From NCBI RefSeq assembly GCF_019431045.1, contig NZ_JAHXPT010000008.1, positions 124,001 to 188,000 on the forward strand: a stretch of DNA of 64,000 nt, read 5' to 3'. Source of the DNA: Clostridium weizhouense. Lineage in GTDB: Bacteria; Bacillota; Clostridia; Clostridiales; Clostridiaceae. The notes beneath the pieces are model-generated. The model ran no database searches. It saw only the letters and a list, made by a program, of their open reading frames with translations, and had not been told where the DNA came from. Of this stretch, positions 33,303 to 42,158 are shown piece after piece (position 1 is the first letter of the stretch; each line of letters opens with the position of its first letter). Made by a program: the position numbers and the translations under genes.

Positions 33303-33595
33303 AATAATGTCTCCTAAATAATTCTAAATATGAAATGTCAATAATATTAAAAATGAAAATAGCTAATTAATATATAGATAAGAACACTTTAAATTACAAT
33401 GATTCACAAACATATTTTATTCAAATTTAATTTATTTATACATATAGTTAGAGATAAAATGAATATTATGGAAATGAAAAATAAAAAAGACTTACTAATA
33501 TTTAGTAGTACAAAAAGTCTATTTTCTGTATTGAATAAAAATATGTAATAATTAATAATAGTACTTAAAAATGGAATTAGAAAGGAGATTTAAAA

Positions 33596-34216
33596 ATGAA
33601 TTTTGATGATGAGGCTAAAAATTGGGATACTGAAAGAAGAATTAATAGAGCAAAAGTAATAGCAAATAAAATAAGTAATTCAATTAATATTAATAAGAAT
33701 TTTTCTGCAATGGAGTTTGGATGTGGAACGGGGCTAATAAGTTTTAATCTTTATAATAAATTTAAAGAAATTACTTTAATTGATTCGTCAAAAGGAATGA
33801 TAGATATACTGAATTATAAAATTAATAAGTACAAAGTCAATAATATGACTGCTAAGAATTTAGATATATTTGATGAAAATTCATTAAATATGAAATATGA
33901 TGTTATTTATAGTTCTATGGCATTACATCATATTTATAATACTGAAAAAATAATAAAGAAATTTTATGAATTGCTTAATGAAAATGGATATTTGTGTATT
34001 GTAGATTTAGATAAAGACGATGGAAGTTTTCATAAAGAAGATCCCAATTTTAATGGACATAATGGTTTTGATCAAGAGGAATTAAAAGGTGTTTTTAGTA
34101 GTGCTGGATTTAATGATGTAGAATCAAGTACATTTTTTAATGGTATAAAGGTTATAGATGGTAAAAAAAATAAATATTCTCTATTTTTAATGAGGGCAAG
34201 AAAAGTTGAGAATTAA
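33596..34216 (+). CDS. Class I SAM-dependent methyltransferase
   Basis: A 206-residue methyltransferase. Motif I is MEFGCGTGLISFNL near residue 40. The acidic residue of strand 2 is in TLIDSSKGMIDIL, and the YDVIYSSMALHHI motif IV follows at about residue 102. NENGYLCIVDLDKDDGSFH is a typical post-IV region, with an FDQEELKGVFSSAGF helix near the end. It resembles ubiquinone/menaquinone-type small-molecule methyltransferases, but the substrate is unknown. RBS AAAGGAG. Confidence 0.9.
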   Translation: MNFDDEAKNWDTERRINRAKVIANKISNSININKNFSAMEFGCGTGLISFNLYNKFKEITLIDSSKGMIDILNYKINKYKVNNMTAKNLDIFDENSLNMKYDVIYSSMALHHIYNTEKIIKKFYELLNENGYLCIVDLDKDDGSFHKEDPNFNGHNGFDQEELKGVFSSAGFNDVESSTFFNGIKVIDGKKNKYSLFLMRARKVEN

Positions 34217-34277
34217 TCTCTTAGGTAATGAAACACTAAGAAAGAAAAGTATCGAAGCTACAGATGAAAAAGTAATG

Positions 34278-34317
34278 TACATTCTACATAATACAGTTAT
34301 ATATTATGTAGAATGTA
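34278..34317. repeat. Perfect 16-bp inverted repeat in a long intergenic region
   Basis: Arms 34278-34293 and 34302-34317 are exact reverse complements with an 8-base loop and no T-run. The right arm and its flank (TATTATGTAGAAT) recur near 37257, so this is probably part of a small repeated element. Confidence 0.7.
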
Positions 34318-34370
34318 GAAAATGGTAAAGGAATGTGGCTATCAAAATATCTTATAATTAAATTAATTTA

Positions 34371-34487
34371 ATGTTTAAATGGTTTGTTTTTTCTGGTATT
34401 GGATTACGTTTGTTTACAGCAGGTTTAAAGCAATCAATTATCCCATCATTTACAGCAAAAGAAATATTTAAATTTTACTCTGTATAA
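34371..34487 (+). pseudogene. Possible membrane-protein remnant
   Basis: An open stretch of 38 codons begins at the ATG and reads FSGIGLRLFTAGLKQSI then PSFTAKEIF before a stop. The composition looks like genuine protein rather than random AT-rich sequence, but there is no ribosome binding site and the neighbouring frames are full of stops. It may be the decayed start of a small membrane-protein gene; I cannot name the family with confidence. Confidence 0.3.
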
Positions 34488-34625
34488 TTACAGATAATAA
34501 GCTATAAATTGATATCATTAGCAATAGGATAGACGAATGTAACATAGATATCACAAATTACTTTTAAATGCTTTTGTTATTTAAAATCTCTTAGTATGTT
34601 ATATTGTTTATATATATGTTATATT

Positions 34626-34681
34626 ATATAAGTTATAATTTACATAATCAATAAGATATTGTAAAATGATATAAGTTATAA
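34626..34681. promoter_or_regulatory. 13-bp direct repeats upstream of XRE-cupin gene
   Basis: ATATAAGTTATAA occurs exactly at 34626-34638 and again at 34669-34681, four helical turns apart (43 bases), in front of the regulator gene at 34716. They may be binding sites for its own helix-turn-helix product. The rest of the roughly 500-base gap from 34217 is AT-rich without a clear gene. Confidence 0.4.
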
Positions 34682-34715
34682 CATATAAAATGCTATAAAT
34701 AAAAGGAGTTAAGCA

Positions 34716-35270
34716 ATGAAAGATTTAAACTTAATTATAGGTAATAAATTAAAAGATATACGAAATAAAAGAAATTTAAGCCTAGATGAAGTCGCTAAAT
34801 TGACTGGTGTTAGTAAAGCAATGTTAGGTCAAATAGAAAGAGGGCAGTCGAATCCAACGGTCTCTACATTATGGAAAATTGCAACTGGATTAAAAGTCTC
34901 TTTTTCTTTATTCATTAATGAAGAAAAAGATGATTTAAAGGTAATACATCAGAATGATATTACTCCAATATTAGAAGATGATAAAAGAATGAAGTTATAT
35001 CCGATATTTCCATTTGCTGCAGATAAAGGGTTTGAGATATTTACTATAGAATTAGAATTAGGTTGTAATCATACATCTACTTCTCATAATGATGGTGTTG
35101 AGGAATATATTATAGTTAATGAAGGACAACTTGAAATAAATATAGATGATAAAAAATTTATATTAAAAAAAGGTGATTCTATTAGATTTATGGCAAATAA
35201 ACAACATGTATATAAGAATGTAAATCAAGGTAAGTCAATATTTCAAAATATAGTACTTTATTTTAAATAA
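34716..35270 (+). CDS. XRE-family regulator with C-terminal cupin domain
   Basis: A 184-residue transcription factor. The helix-turn-helix lies at about residues 8-62 (LKDIRNKRNLSLDEVAKLTGVSKAMLGQIERGQSNPTVSTLWKIATGL). The small-molecule-binding cupin domain covers about 105-180 (HTSTSHNDGVEEYIIVNEGQLEINIDDKKFILKKGDSIRF). Regulators of this design often control a nearby transporter or metabolic gene. None is adjacent on this side, so the target is unknown. It has its own terminator. Confidence 0.92.
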   Translation: MKDLNLIIGNKLKDIRNKRNLSLDEVAKLTGVSKAMLGQIERGQSNPTVSTLWKIATGLKVSFSLFINEEKDDLKVIHQNDITPILEDDKRMKLYPIFPFAADKGFEIFTIELELGCNHTSTSHNDGVEEYIIVNEGQLEINIDDKKFILKKGDSIRFMANKQHVYKNVNQGKSIFQNIVLYFK

Positions 35271-35329
35271 TATGATAAATATATAAATTTTTACTTAACA
35301 ACTTAATTAAGAAAGACAGATAATTCCTT

Positions 35330-35370
35330 AAAATACCGCAGTATTTAAAATTGAATACTACGGTATTTTT
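35330..35370 (+). terminator. Terminator with recurring AATACCG core
   Basis: Arms 35330-35345 and 35354-35369 (AAAATACCGCAGTATT/AATACTACGGTATTTT) with one mismatch, then a T-run. It is one of four similar hairpins in the window. Confidence 0.85.
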
Positions 35371-35502
35371 ATTATATTATATAGCTTAGATGATAAATTG
35401 CCTTTGATGTAAGTTCTTTTTAGTTAAAAATTTATGAATATATTTCAATTGCAATAATAATATTTCTTCTAAATTAAAAATATTCTTTTTTATATAAATT
35501 AT

Positions 35503-36381
35503 TTAACTATTATTTTTCTTGAATAAAAATAAGGCAAGGCCCAATAGAATGAACATTATACCTATACCTTGCTGTAAGGAAATAATCTCGTCTAAAATGA
35601 AATAAGCAAGAATGCAAGTTCCTATTGTTTCTCCTAAAATACTCATTGATACAATTGATGTACTTAACCATTTCAATAACCAATTTAAAATAGTTTGTCC
35701 CAAAATAGTTGCAATAAATGCTAAACCAATAAAGGAATACAAAGTATGTAAAGAATAATGAATAAAAGATACCTGTTGATTATAAGCATAAAAAGCTAAA
35801 AAAAGTGCACTACTTGAATATCCAATTATTGAATAAGGAATAAGTGATAAATTTTTTCTAACATAATGGCCAACGAAAAAATAGCAAGTAATCATACCTG
35901 CTGCTATAAAGGCAAGTAAATCACCAAAGAAAGCTTGATTACTTATTTGAAAATCTCTCCAACCTATAATAAAACAACCAATAATTGCGATAAAGCAACC
36001 AGTTAAGGCTCCTTTGCTGAAACGTTCTTTAAATAAAAAATATCCACCAGATATCGAAAAAAGTGGTTGTAATGTAACTATAACTGTTGAACTTGCAACG
36101 GATGTGTAATTTAGTGATTCAAACCATAAAACATAATGAATTGCTAAAAATAAGCCTGATAATAGACCAAACCCCCATTGTTTTTTTGACAGTGCAATTA
36201 ATTCTTGTCGGTTTTTATTATTAAATAATAAAAATGGTAAAAGTATTAATGTTGAAAAAAATAACCTATAAAATGCTATAACTGATGAAGGAGCATCTGC
36301 TAATTTTACAAAAATGGCTGAAGTCGATAGTGCAAATACTCCCAAAAATAAAGCTAAATATCTACTAATTTGTGATTTCAT
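35503..36381 (-). CDS. DMT-superfamily (EamA) transporter
   Basis: A 292-residue protein with ten membrane helices in two EamA repeats. The first starts LALFLGVFALSTSAIFVKLADAPSSVIAFYRLFFST; the second includes GDLLAFIAAGMITCYFFVGHYVRK and ends with SIVSMSILGETIGTCILAYFILDE. These are typical metabolite exporters. It is divergent from the XRE-cupin regulator at 36542 with a shared operator-like repeat between them, so that regulator probably controls it. The ligand is unknown. Confidence 0.92.
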   Translation of the reverse strand: MKSQISRYLALFLGVFALSTSAIFVKLADAPSSVIAFYRLFFSTLILLPFLLFNNKNRQELIALSKKQWGFGLLSGLFLAIHYVLWFESLNYTSVASSTVIVTLQPLFSISGGYFLFKERFSKGALTGCFIAIIGCFIIGWRDFQISNQAFFGDLLAFIAAGMITCYFFVGHYVRKNLSLIPYSIIGYSSSALFLAFYAYNQQVSFIHYSLHTLYSFIGLAFIATILGQTILNWLLKWLSTSIVSMSILGETIGTCILAYFILDEIISLQQGIGIMFILLGLALFLFKKNNS

Positions 36382-36417
36382 TAATTTATCTCCTTTTGTT
36401 TATTATAAAAAAAAATG

Positions 36418-36449
36418 TATAATATAATGTACAAGATGATTATATTATA
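36418..36449. promoter_or_regulatory. Inverted-repeat operator between DMT transporter and regulator
   Basis: TATAATATAAT at 36418-36428 and ATTATATTATA at 36439-36449 are exact reverse complements with a 10-base spacer, in the middle of the divergent promoter region. This is a plausible binding site for the XRE-cupin regulator. Confidence 0.5.
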
Positions 36450-36541
36450 TTTGTGTTATGAAAAATAGCTTTATTTTAGATGTTTAATATGTTAGCACAA
36501 AACAGATAAAAAACACATTATTATGAAAAGGAGATTATACT

Positions 36542-37102
36542 ATGGATCATCAGCGTTTAGGTCAAACTGTACTTAATTATCGTAAGAAGAATGGTATGAC
36601 TATTAGAGAATTTGCAGACTATTCAGGTATTAGCACATCACTTATTAGCCAAATTGAACGAGGACAGGGAAATCCATCACTAAATGTATTGGAACTAATT
36701 GCAAAATCATTAAATGTACCACTTTTTACACTTTTTATTAATGATATTGATACTGATTCATTAATTTCAAAGAAAAAAGATCGTAAAAAAATTTATCGTG
36801 AAAATAATGATCATATTGTTTATGATGTATTAACCCCAGATTTTATGAAAGCACATATTGAGCTATTAATGATGGATTTAAATCCTCATTCAAGCACAAT
36901 TGAAAGCCATTATTTACACATTGATAAAGAAGAAATTGCTGTTGTTATGAAAGGCAAGGTATACGTAGAATTGGAAGGTATAGAGTATTTTTTAGAAGAA
37001 GGAGATGTTGTACGCATTCCGCCTAATGTTAAGCATAAATTTTTAAATAAAAGTAGCCAAACAAATAATATCTTATTTGTACTTACACCATCACTTATTT
37101 AG
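36542..37102 (+). CDS. XRE-cupin regulator of the divergent DMT transporter
   Basis: A 186-residue regulator with helix-turn-helix at about residues 5-60 (VLNYRKKNGMTIREFADYSGISTSLISQIERGQGNPSLNVLELIAKSL) and cupin domain at about 105-180 (ESHYLHIDKEEIAVVMKGKVYVELEGIEYFLEEGDVVRIPPNVKHKF). It has the same design as the regulator at 34716 but is not a recent duplicate. Divergence from the DMT exporter suggests ligand-dependent control of export. The codon mix (CGT, CGA for Arg) differs slightly from that of neighbours rich in AGA. Confidence 0.92.
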   Translation: MDHQRLGQTVLNYRKKNGMTIREFADYSGISTSLISQIERGQGNPSLNVLELIAKSLNVPLFTLFINDIDTDSLISKKKDRKKIYRENNDHIVYDVLTPDFMKAHIELLMMDLNPHSSTIESHYLHIDKEEIAVVMKGKVYVELEGIEYFLEEGDVVRIPPNVKHKFLNKSSQTNNILFVLTPSLI

Positions 37103-37207
37103 ATCTTTTGATAGGTATGGGAAAAACATTATATGCATAAAAGCAAGTTTAATTTAAATGTATTCGATATTAAAGTTAATATATATTAATGAATAGAAAT
37201 TTATTAT

Positions 37208-37258
37208 AAAAGCCTGTATTCCTATATACTCATAATTATAGGAATGCAGGCTTTTATA
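37208..37258 (+). terminator. Terminator downstream of the XRE-cupin gene
   Basis: Perfect 18-bp arms bar one mismatch at 37208-37225 and 37238-37255 (stem AAAAGCCTGTATTCCTAT), followed by a short T/A run, about 105 bases after the stop codon. Confidence 0.85.
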
Positions 37259-37290
37259 TTATGTAGAATCTAGAATAATAAATGGTAATG

Positions 37291-37339
37291 ATGTTCTTTG
37301 AAAATTGAATAATGATATGTTGGGGAAATATGGTATAAT
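37291..37339 (+). promoter_or_regulatory. Extended -10 promoter module, copy 1
   Basis: TATGGTATAAT (TATAAT at 37334-37339) lies 43 bases after a conserved ATGTT. The intervening block TTGAATAATG is shared with copy 2 at 38088. It reads toward the gene at 37454. Confidence 0.6.
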
Positions 37340-37453
37340 AAAAAATAACTTTATAAATTAAGTAATAAAAGTAATTTATTAGATTATAATAGAAAATTTA
37401 ATTTTAAGTAATATTTATATAATAAATTGCTATAAAACAAAGAGGAGAGAATA

Positions 37454-38062
37454 ATGAAAAAATTTGATGTAAAAAGTATAGTTGTAGGCTTAATGATTGG
37501 TGTAATAGGAGCTTCAGTTGTTTTTACAATAGAAAAAACAAAATTAAACACTAAGGTTGCCGCTGTTCCTGTAGTAGAAGAAAAAAAATCAGAAACTATT
37601 ACTAACGCTGAAGGTGCTACTATTTCTTCAGGAGAAGGTATAAAGTCAGTATCTATTACTAAGGATAAGATTTACTTTAATGGAAATGAGATAAATTTAA
37701 AAGACCCATTAATTTCAATTGTAAAAGAAAAAGATTCTGAAGCAGAATTATATATGCCCATGAGTGAATTGCTAGAATATATGAATTTTAAAGTTGAATG
37801 GAATAGTAAAGATAATTTTGTGAATTTAACTATGAATGGTCAGAATTATCCTAAAAATATAGAGGTTACATCTGATATTTCAAAAAATCAAGCTGATGCA
37901 GAAGCTATAGAAATTATACAAAAGACAGGAAATTGGGGATATATTGAGACATATCTCCCACATATGAGTGCTGATGGTATTGAGAAAGCTGTAGAAATAT
38001 ATAACTCAAAGCATATGAATTCATCTGAACATAAAAAAGCGTCTGATTATATAAAAAACTAA
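37454..38062 (+). CDS. Membrane-anchored protein with copper-amine-oxidase-N-like domain
   Basis: A 202-residue protein. An N-terminal hydrophobic segment (residues of about 8-26, SIVVGLMIGVIGASVVFTI) anchors or exports it; no lipobox is seen. Residues of about 65-125 form the beta-strand domain used for stalk proteins in Firmicutes (SITKDKIYFNGNEINL, ELYMPMSELLEYMNFKVEWNSKDNFVNL). The remaining 70 residues are helical and rich in charged residues. Function unknown; such domains are usually surface-exposed accessory modules. GAGGAG precedes the ATG. Confidence 0.75.
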   Translation: MKKFDVKSIVVGLMIGVIGASVVFTIEKTKLNTKVAAVPVVEEKKSETITNAEGATISSGEGIKSVSITKDKIYFNGNEINLKDPLISIVKEKDSEAELYMPMSELLEYMNFKVEWNSKDNFVNLTMNGQNYPKNIEVTSDISKNQADAEAIEIIQKTGNWGYIETYLPHMSADGIEKAVEIYNSKHMNSSEHKKASDYIKN

Positions 38063-38087
38063 ATTGTTATTGCACAATATTAAAATA

Positions 38088-38136
38088 ATGTTTTTTGAAG
38101 ATTGAATAATGTTATGTTTACAAATTATGTTATAAT
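38088..38136 (+). promoter_or_regulatory. Extended -10 promoter module, copy 2
   Basis: TATGTTATAAT (TATAAT at 38131-38136), again 43 bases after ATGTT and with the same TTGAATAATG block as copy 1. It reads toward the acetyltransferase at 38182. Confidence 0.6.
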
Positions 38137-38181
38137 AAATTAATAATATTAATTTATTACAAATGAAAAAGGGGAAGATAT

Positions 38182-38721
38182 ATGGAGAGATTATTAACTG
38201 AAAGATTAATATTAAGAAGATGGAAGGAAACTGATAGCAAGGATTTATATGAATATGCTAAAAGTGGATTAGTAGGTCCTAATGCTGGGTGGTCACCACA
38301 TAAAAGTGAAGATGAAAGTAAAGAAATAATAAAAATGTTTATTAAAAATAACGATACATATGCTATTGTTTTGAAATCAGAAAATAAAGTTATTGGTGGA
38401 ATAGGACTTCATGATAGAAAACCAGATATTAATATTACTCAATTAAAACAAAAGGAAATAGGCTATGTTTTAAATCCTAAGTATTGGGGAAAAGGAATTA
38501 TTCCAGAGGCTGTAGAGTATTTAATTAAGTATGGTTTCAATAAATTAAAGCTAGATTTAATTTGGTGTGGACATTTTGATTTTAATAAAAATTCAAAAAG
38601 AGTAATTGAAAAATGTGGATTCAAATATAGATTTAGAAAAAATGAAAAATTAAAATTTTTAGATAATAAAAAAGTTATTACTTTTTACTATAGTATTCTA
38701 AAATCAGAATATGTTATTTAA
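38182..38721 (+). CDS. GNAT acetyltransferase, RimJ/RimL-like
   Basis: A 179-residue GNAT enzyme of the RimJ/RimL group: MERLLTERLILRRWKETDSKDLYEYA at the N-terminus, VIGGIGLHDRK, EIGYVLNPKYWGKGIIPEAVEYLIKYGF as the acetyl-CoA loop and CGHFDFNKNSKRVIEKCGFKY. Relatives acetylate ribosomal-protein N-termini, amino acids or drugs; the substrate here is unknown. RBS AAGGGGA. Confidence 0.9.
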   Translation: MERLLTERLILRRWKETDSKDLYEYAKSGLVGPNAGWSPHKSEDESKEIIKMFIKNNDTYAIVLKSENKVIGGIGLHDRKPDINITQLKQKEIGYVLNPKYWGKGIIPEAVEYLIKYGFNKLKLDLIWCGHFDFNKNSKRVIEKCGFKYRFRKNEKLKFLDNKKVITFYYSILKSEYVI

Positions 38722-38782
38722 TAGTTATTTATTTAAGTAGTATAATTAATGAGTTAACAAATTAATTATTAAATATTAATGT

Positions 38783-38840
38783 AAAACCATAAATTTATAA
38801 TATATTATATTAAAATAATATTATAAATTTATGGTTTTTT
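38783..38840. terminator. Terminator between convergent genes
   Basis: Perfect 21-bp arms 38783-38803 and 38818-38838 (stem AAAACCATAAATTTATAATAT), followed by six Ts in + direction. It lies between the acetyltransferase and the convergent BspA-type gene. Confidence 0.85.
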
Positions 38841-38906
38841 ATTATACACTATATTATAGTATTCATTTTTAAAACATATCTTTTCAAGCTACTATTTAGA
38901 GCATTC

Positions 38907-40907
38907 TTATCTTACCCAAGCTCCACTTGAATTTACATAGTATCCATTTATTGTTGTATTTGCGGCCATTGTTCCATCATAATAGAAATAATACCAATTT
39001 TCTCCTTCTTGAAGCCAGCCCCTTGCCATTAATCCTTTGTAACCATCAGATAGAGGATTAAAATAATACCAATATCCATTAATTTTATTCCAGCCTGTTT
39101 TCATTGCACCTTGGTATCCATCACTATTAGGATTTAAATAATAAATAGCTCCATTAAGATTTATAAAACCTGTTGCCATTTGACCATTTCCATAAAAATA
39201 AAACCAGTTATCATTTTCTTCATACCATCCATTACGCTTAGTTCCATCGCTCCAAAGCCAGTACCAATAATCACCTTCCTTATGCCATCCTGATTCTACT
39301 GTAAGTGTTTGAGATGTGGTATCTTTTTTATTTGAAGAGTTATTATACGGATCTTTATTAACATATGAAGTACCATTTTTTATAATAGTTACTCCTTCAT
39401 CAAAAGCAGTGTCCTGATAAGTATTTATTACACTAGAAGGTATTTCTAAAACCTTTATGTTTTTACATAGATTAAATGCTCCAGTTCCTATTGTTTTTGT
39501 ACCTTCATTTAATATGACATTTTTTAAGTTTGAACAACTTATAAAAGCATATGATCCTATTTCCTTTACACTACCTGGAATTTCAATCTTTTGCAGCTTA
39601 GTACATTCTTCAAAAGCAGATTCTCCTATTTTTGTAACACTATCAGGAATTATAATATTATTAAGATTAATACATCCACTAAAAGCTTTATCTCTTATTT
39701 CTGTAACACTATCAGGAATTTGAACTTTACTTAAATCAGTCCAGTTTTTAAAAGCACAGCTTCCTATAGCTGTAACATTATCAGGAATTTTAAAATCCTC
39801 TTTTTGATCACCAGCATTTATTAAAACATTATTTACAATCAATAAGCCATTAGAATCTCTTTGATCTCCAAGCCATGGTGTATTACTAAAAGCCTCTTCT
39901 TCTATTGATGCACTAGATGGTAAATCAACATCAGTTAATTGCTCACAACTACTAAAAGCCCCATTTTCTAAGTGTATTTTATTATTAGAAATTTTAATAT
40001 TTTTTAGATTGCTACATGCTGCAAAAGCGCAACTACCTATTTGGGTAACGCTATCAGGAATGATAACATTTTTAAGTTTACTACAACCCTCAAAAGCACG
40101 GTTACCTATTTCTGTAATATCATTAGGTAATTCAATACTTTCCAGATTACTGCAATACTCAAAAGTACTATATTTTATTTCTGTAATACCATTAGGAAGT
40201 GTGATTTTTTTCATATTATCACAATGACTAAAGGCTTTAGATCCTATTTTTAGAACACTATTTGGAATAGCAACACTAGTTATATTGTGTTCATCAGCAA
40301 ATGCATCATTTGCTATTTCTTTTACATTTGAAGGGATTCTAATATCTCCAGACTGATTTTTTGCACTTAATAATCTATTATTTATAATTATTAATCCTTT
40401 AGAATTTTTTTGAGAGTTAAGCCATGGTGTATCTATAAAGGCACGCTCTGACACCCATGTAGTATTTGGAAGTTGTACATCAGTTAAATTTTTACAACGG
40501 AAAGAATCAGGACCTATAAATCTTACGCTTGATGGTATTTTAACACTTTGTATTATAGAATCAGGAAGAGGTGCAGCGTTGTGATGTGGACTTTTATATT
40601 CTACTATATCTCCAATAACGGAAACAATTCTCCCACCTAATTTTTCAGGAACTTTCATGTTAGCTTGAACATTTTTTGCATATTGAAGATAAATAGTGCC
40701 ATCATTAAGAAGTTTATAACTCCATGTAATTCCGTTTTCATCAGTAGCTTCCCTTAACGGTAAATCTTTATCTTTTTCTGTATTGTAAGCACCTAATTGT
40801 AACTGAATTGGCTCAGCGTTTGCCGTTATTGTTGTTTTATAGCTTATAATACTTGTACTTATTGCAAGTGCAAGCATTCCTAAAATAAATTTATTATTTC
40901 TTAACAT
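38907..40907 (-). CDS. BspA-type leucine-rich-repeat surface protein with cell-wall-binding repeats
   Basis: A 666-residue exported protein. The signal peptide ends near TANA (residue 31). Residues of about 110-510 hold roughly a dozen BspA-type leucine-rich repeats, for example NLESIELPNDITEIGNRAF and SVTKIGESAFEECTKLQKI, arranged in two blocks that each include a LIIVNN-containing break. The last 130 residues are five to six aromatic cell-wall-binding repeats (GWYEENDNWFYFYGNGQMAT and similar) that bind wall polymers. Such proteins mediate adhesion or host/substrate contact. Monocistronic. Confidence 0.9.
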   Translation of the reverse strand: MLRNNKFILGMLALAISTSIISYKTTITANAEPIQLQLGAYNTEKDKDLPLREATDENGITWSYKLLNDGTIYLQYAKNVQANMKVPEKLGGRIVSVIGDIVEYKSPHHNAAPLPDSIIQSVKIPSSVRFIGPDSFRCKNLTDVQLPNTTWVSERAFIDTPWLNSQKNSKGLIIINNRLLSAKNQSGDIRIPSNVKEIANDAFADEHNITSVAIPNSVLKIGSKAFSHCDNMKKITLPNGITEIKYSTFEYCSNLESIELPNDITEIGNRAFEGCSKLKNVIIPDSVTQIGSCAFAACSNLKNIKISNNKIHLENGAFSSCEQLTDVDLPSSASIEEEAFSNTPWLGDQRDSNGLLIVNNVLINAGDQKEDFKIPDNVTAIGSCAFKNWTDLSKVQIPDSVTEIRDKAFSGCINLNNIIIPDSVTKIGESAFEECTKLQKIEIPGSVKEIGSYAFISCSNLKNVILNEGTKTIGTGAFNLCKNIKVLEIPSSVINTYQDTAFDEGVTIIKNGTSYVNKDPYNNSSNKKDTTSQTLTVESGWHKEGDYWYWLWSDGTKRNGWYEENDNWFYFYGNGQMATGFINLNGAIYYLNPNSDGYQGAMKTGWNKINGYWYYFNPLSDGYKGLMARGWLQEGENWYYFYYDGTMAANTTINGYYVNSSGAWVR

Positions 40908-41629
40908 TATTTTATCCCCTTTTAATTACTAGTTATTTAGTACATATTATTATATATAGTAATATAATACATAAAAGTATAATATCATTTAAAATTCTTA
41001 ATTCAACTATATTTTCATATTTTTAATATTTTATTAAGAATTTTAAAGGTTTTTATATAGAATAAAGTATGAAGAAAGCAAAATCACAAATAATATATTA
41101 TCCCAATAAACAAGATAACTATTGGATAGAAAATAATGTTTAGGATCTTTATAGCAAATTTAAATATGATATACTTAAACGAAATATCAGAAATTATTTT
41201 GGATATTATTGATATAGTAGATATTAAACTAATAAGTTTGCATGAGTATATTATGAATACAGCTAATTATAAAAAATTATATAAGTAAATTAATAAATAA
41301 AACTTAATATTAAATAAATGGAAATACCGTATTATTTAAAAGAAATATACGGTATTTTTAGTTTTCAATACTAAAATTATTAACTAAAGTGTTTTTTTAA
41401 ATCAGATAATATTGTAATTGTGAAATGTGTTATAATAGTGGAAAAATAATTATATTTTATAAAAAATTAGTAGAAAGGTGAGTTTAATAAATGTATTTAA
41501 ATGTTATTTTTGATATTTCACAAAAGTAAGTGGCAAGAGTATGATTGAATTTAGTAAGAAATAATTAAATTTATAAACTATTTCAAAGAATAAAATTATA
41601 GAAAACTAAATCTAGTAAGGGGATATATT
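40908..41629. other. Long AT-rich intergenic region with orphan terminator
   Basis: 720 bases without a convincing gene. It contains the promoter of the BspA-type gene at the left. A hairpin terminator at 41322-41360 (AAATACCGTAT/ATACGGTATTT then Ts) has no evident upstream + strand gene. GTG-TTATAAT near 41428 is a possible promoter. The region may hold a lost gene or a small RNA ending at 41360. Confidence 0.4.
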
Positions 41630-41920
41630 ATGATTTGTAAAAAAGGTGGACAACAACTAGAGAATGATAAATTTAGGTGTACTCAAGAGTATACAGCTAT
41701 TAAATTAGAATATATAAAAAAGAGATCAAGTACCAAAGATGTTCCAGGATTCGGTACTTTTCTTATGGCAACTATAATACCTTTTTTTGGTATTATAATG
41801 TGGGGAATATGGAAAGAAAAAAAACCAAGGAGTGCTGATTTTATATTTGTTTGGTCAATATTTATTGCTATTATATTTTTTATATTTAGATCTTTAACGC
41901 ATATAATTAAAATGTTTTAA
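41630..41920 (+). CDS. Small membrane protein with degenerate zinc ribbon
   Basis: A 96-residue protein. The N-terminus MICKKGGQQLENDKFRCTQE clearly derives from the common zinc-ribbon start CKKCGxxL...FCxxCG, but two of the four cysteines are lost, so zinc binding is unlikely. Two membrane helices follow (FGTFLMATIIPFFGIIMWGIW and FIFVWSIFIAIIFFIF) separated by a basic loop. The ribosome binding site AAGGGGA is good. It could be a decaying gene or a membrane protein that no longer needs the ribbon. Function unknown. Confidence 0.6.
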   Translation: MICKKGGQQLENDKFRCTQEYTAIKLEYIKKRSSTKDVPGFGTFLMATIIPFFGIIMWGIWKEKKPRSADFIFVWSIFIAIIFFIFRSLTHIIKMF

Positions 41921-42042
41921 GTTAAGGTTAATATAATAATATAAATAAAATTATTAGTCTAAAGTGAAACTTATTTTAAAATTAGGATTGGAGATTGTTT
42001 TAAATTATAAGGAAATTAAAAAAACACTATTAATTTTAGTAT

Positions 42043-42101
42043 ATATAAGTTCCAATAAAGTTTGTTTATTAATATAAATTTTAATATTAAGGAACTTATA
42101 T
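42043..42101 (+). terminator. Hairpin between two small-protein genes
   Basis: Outer arms ATATAAGTTCC (42043-42053) and GGAACTTATAT (42091-42101) are perfect. The AT-rich interior can pair further. TTAAAATTT follows, so it is a weak terminator of the 41630 gene or a leader hairpin of the 42159 gene. Confidence 0.5.
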
Positions 42102-42158
42102 TTAAAATTTAATAATGAGTTTAAAGATAAATAAATGAGGTAAGGAGTTAAGAATAAA

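Noticed and set aside
33487..33522. Terminator in the divergent gap between the YetF and methyltransferase genes
   Set aside because: AGACTT/AAGTCT with inner ACTAA/TTAGT can pair, but no transcript should end there and the stem is interrupted.
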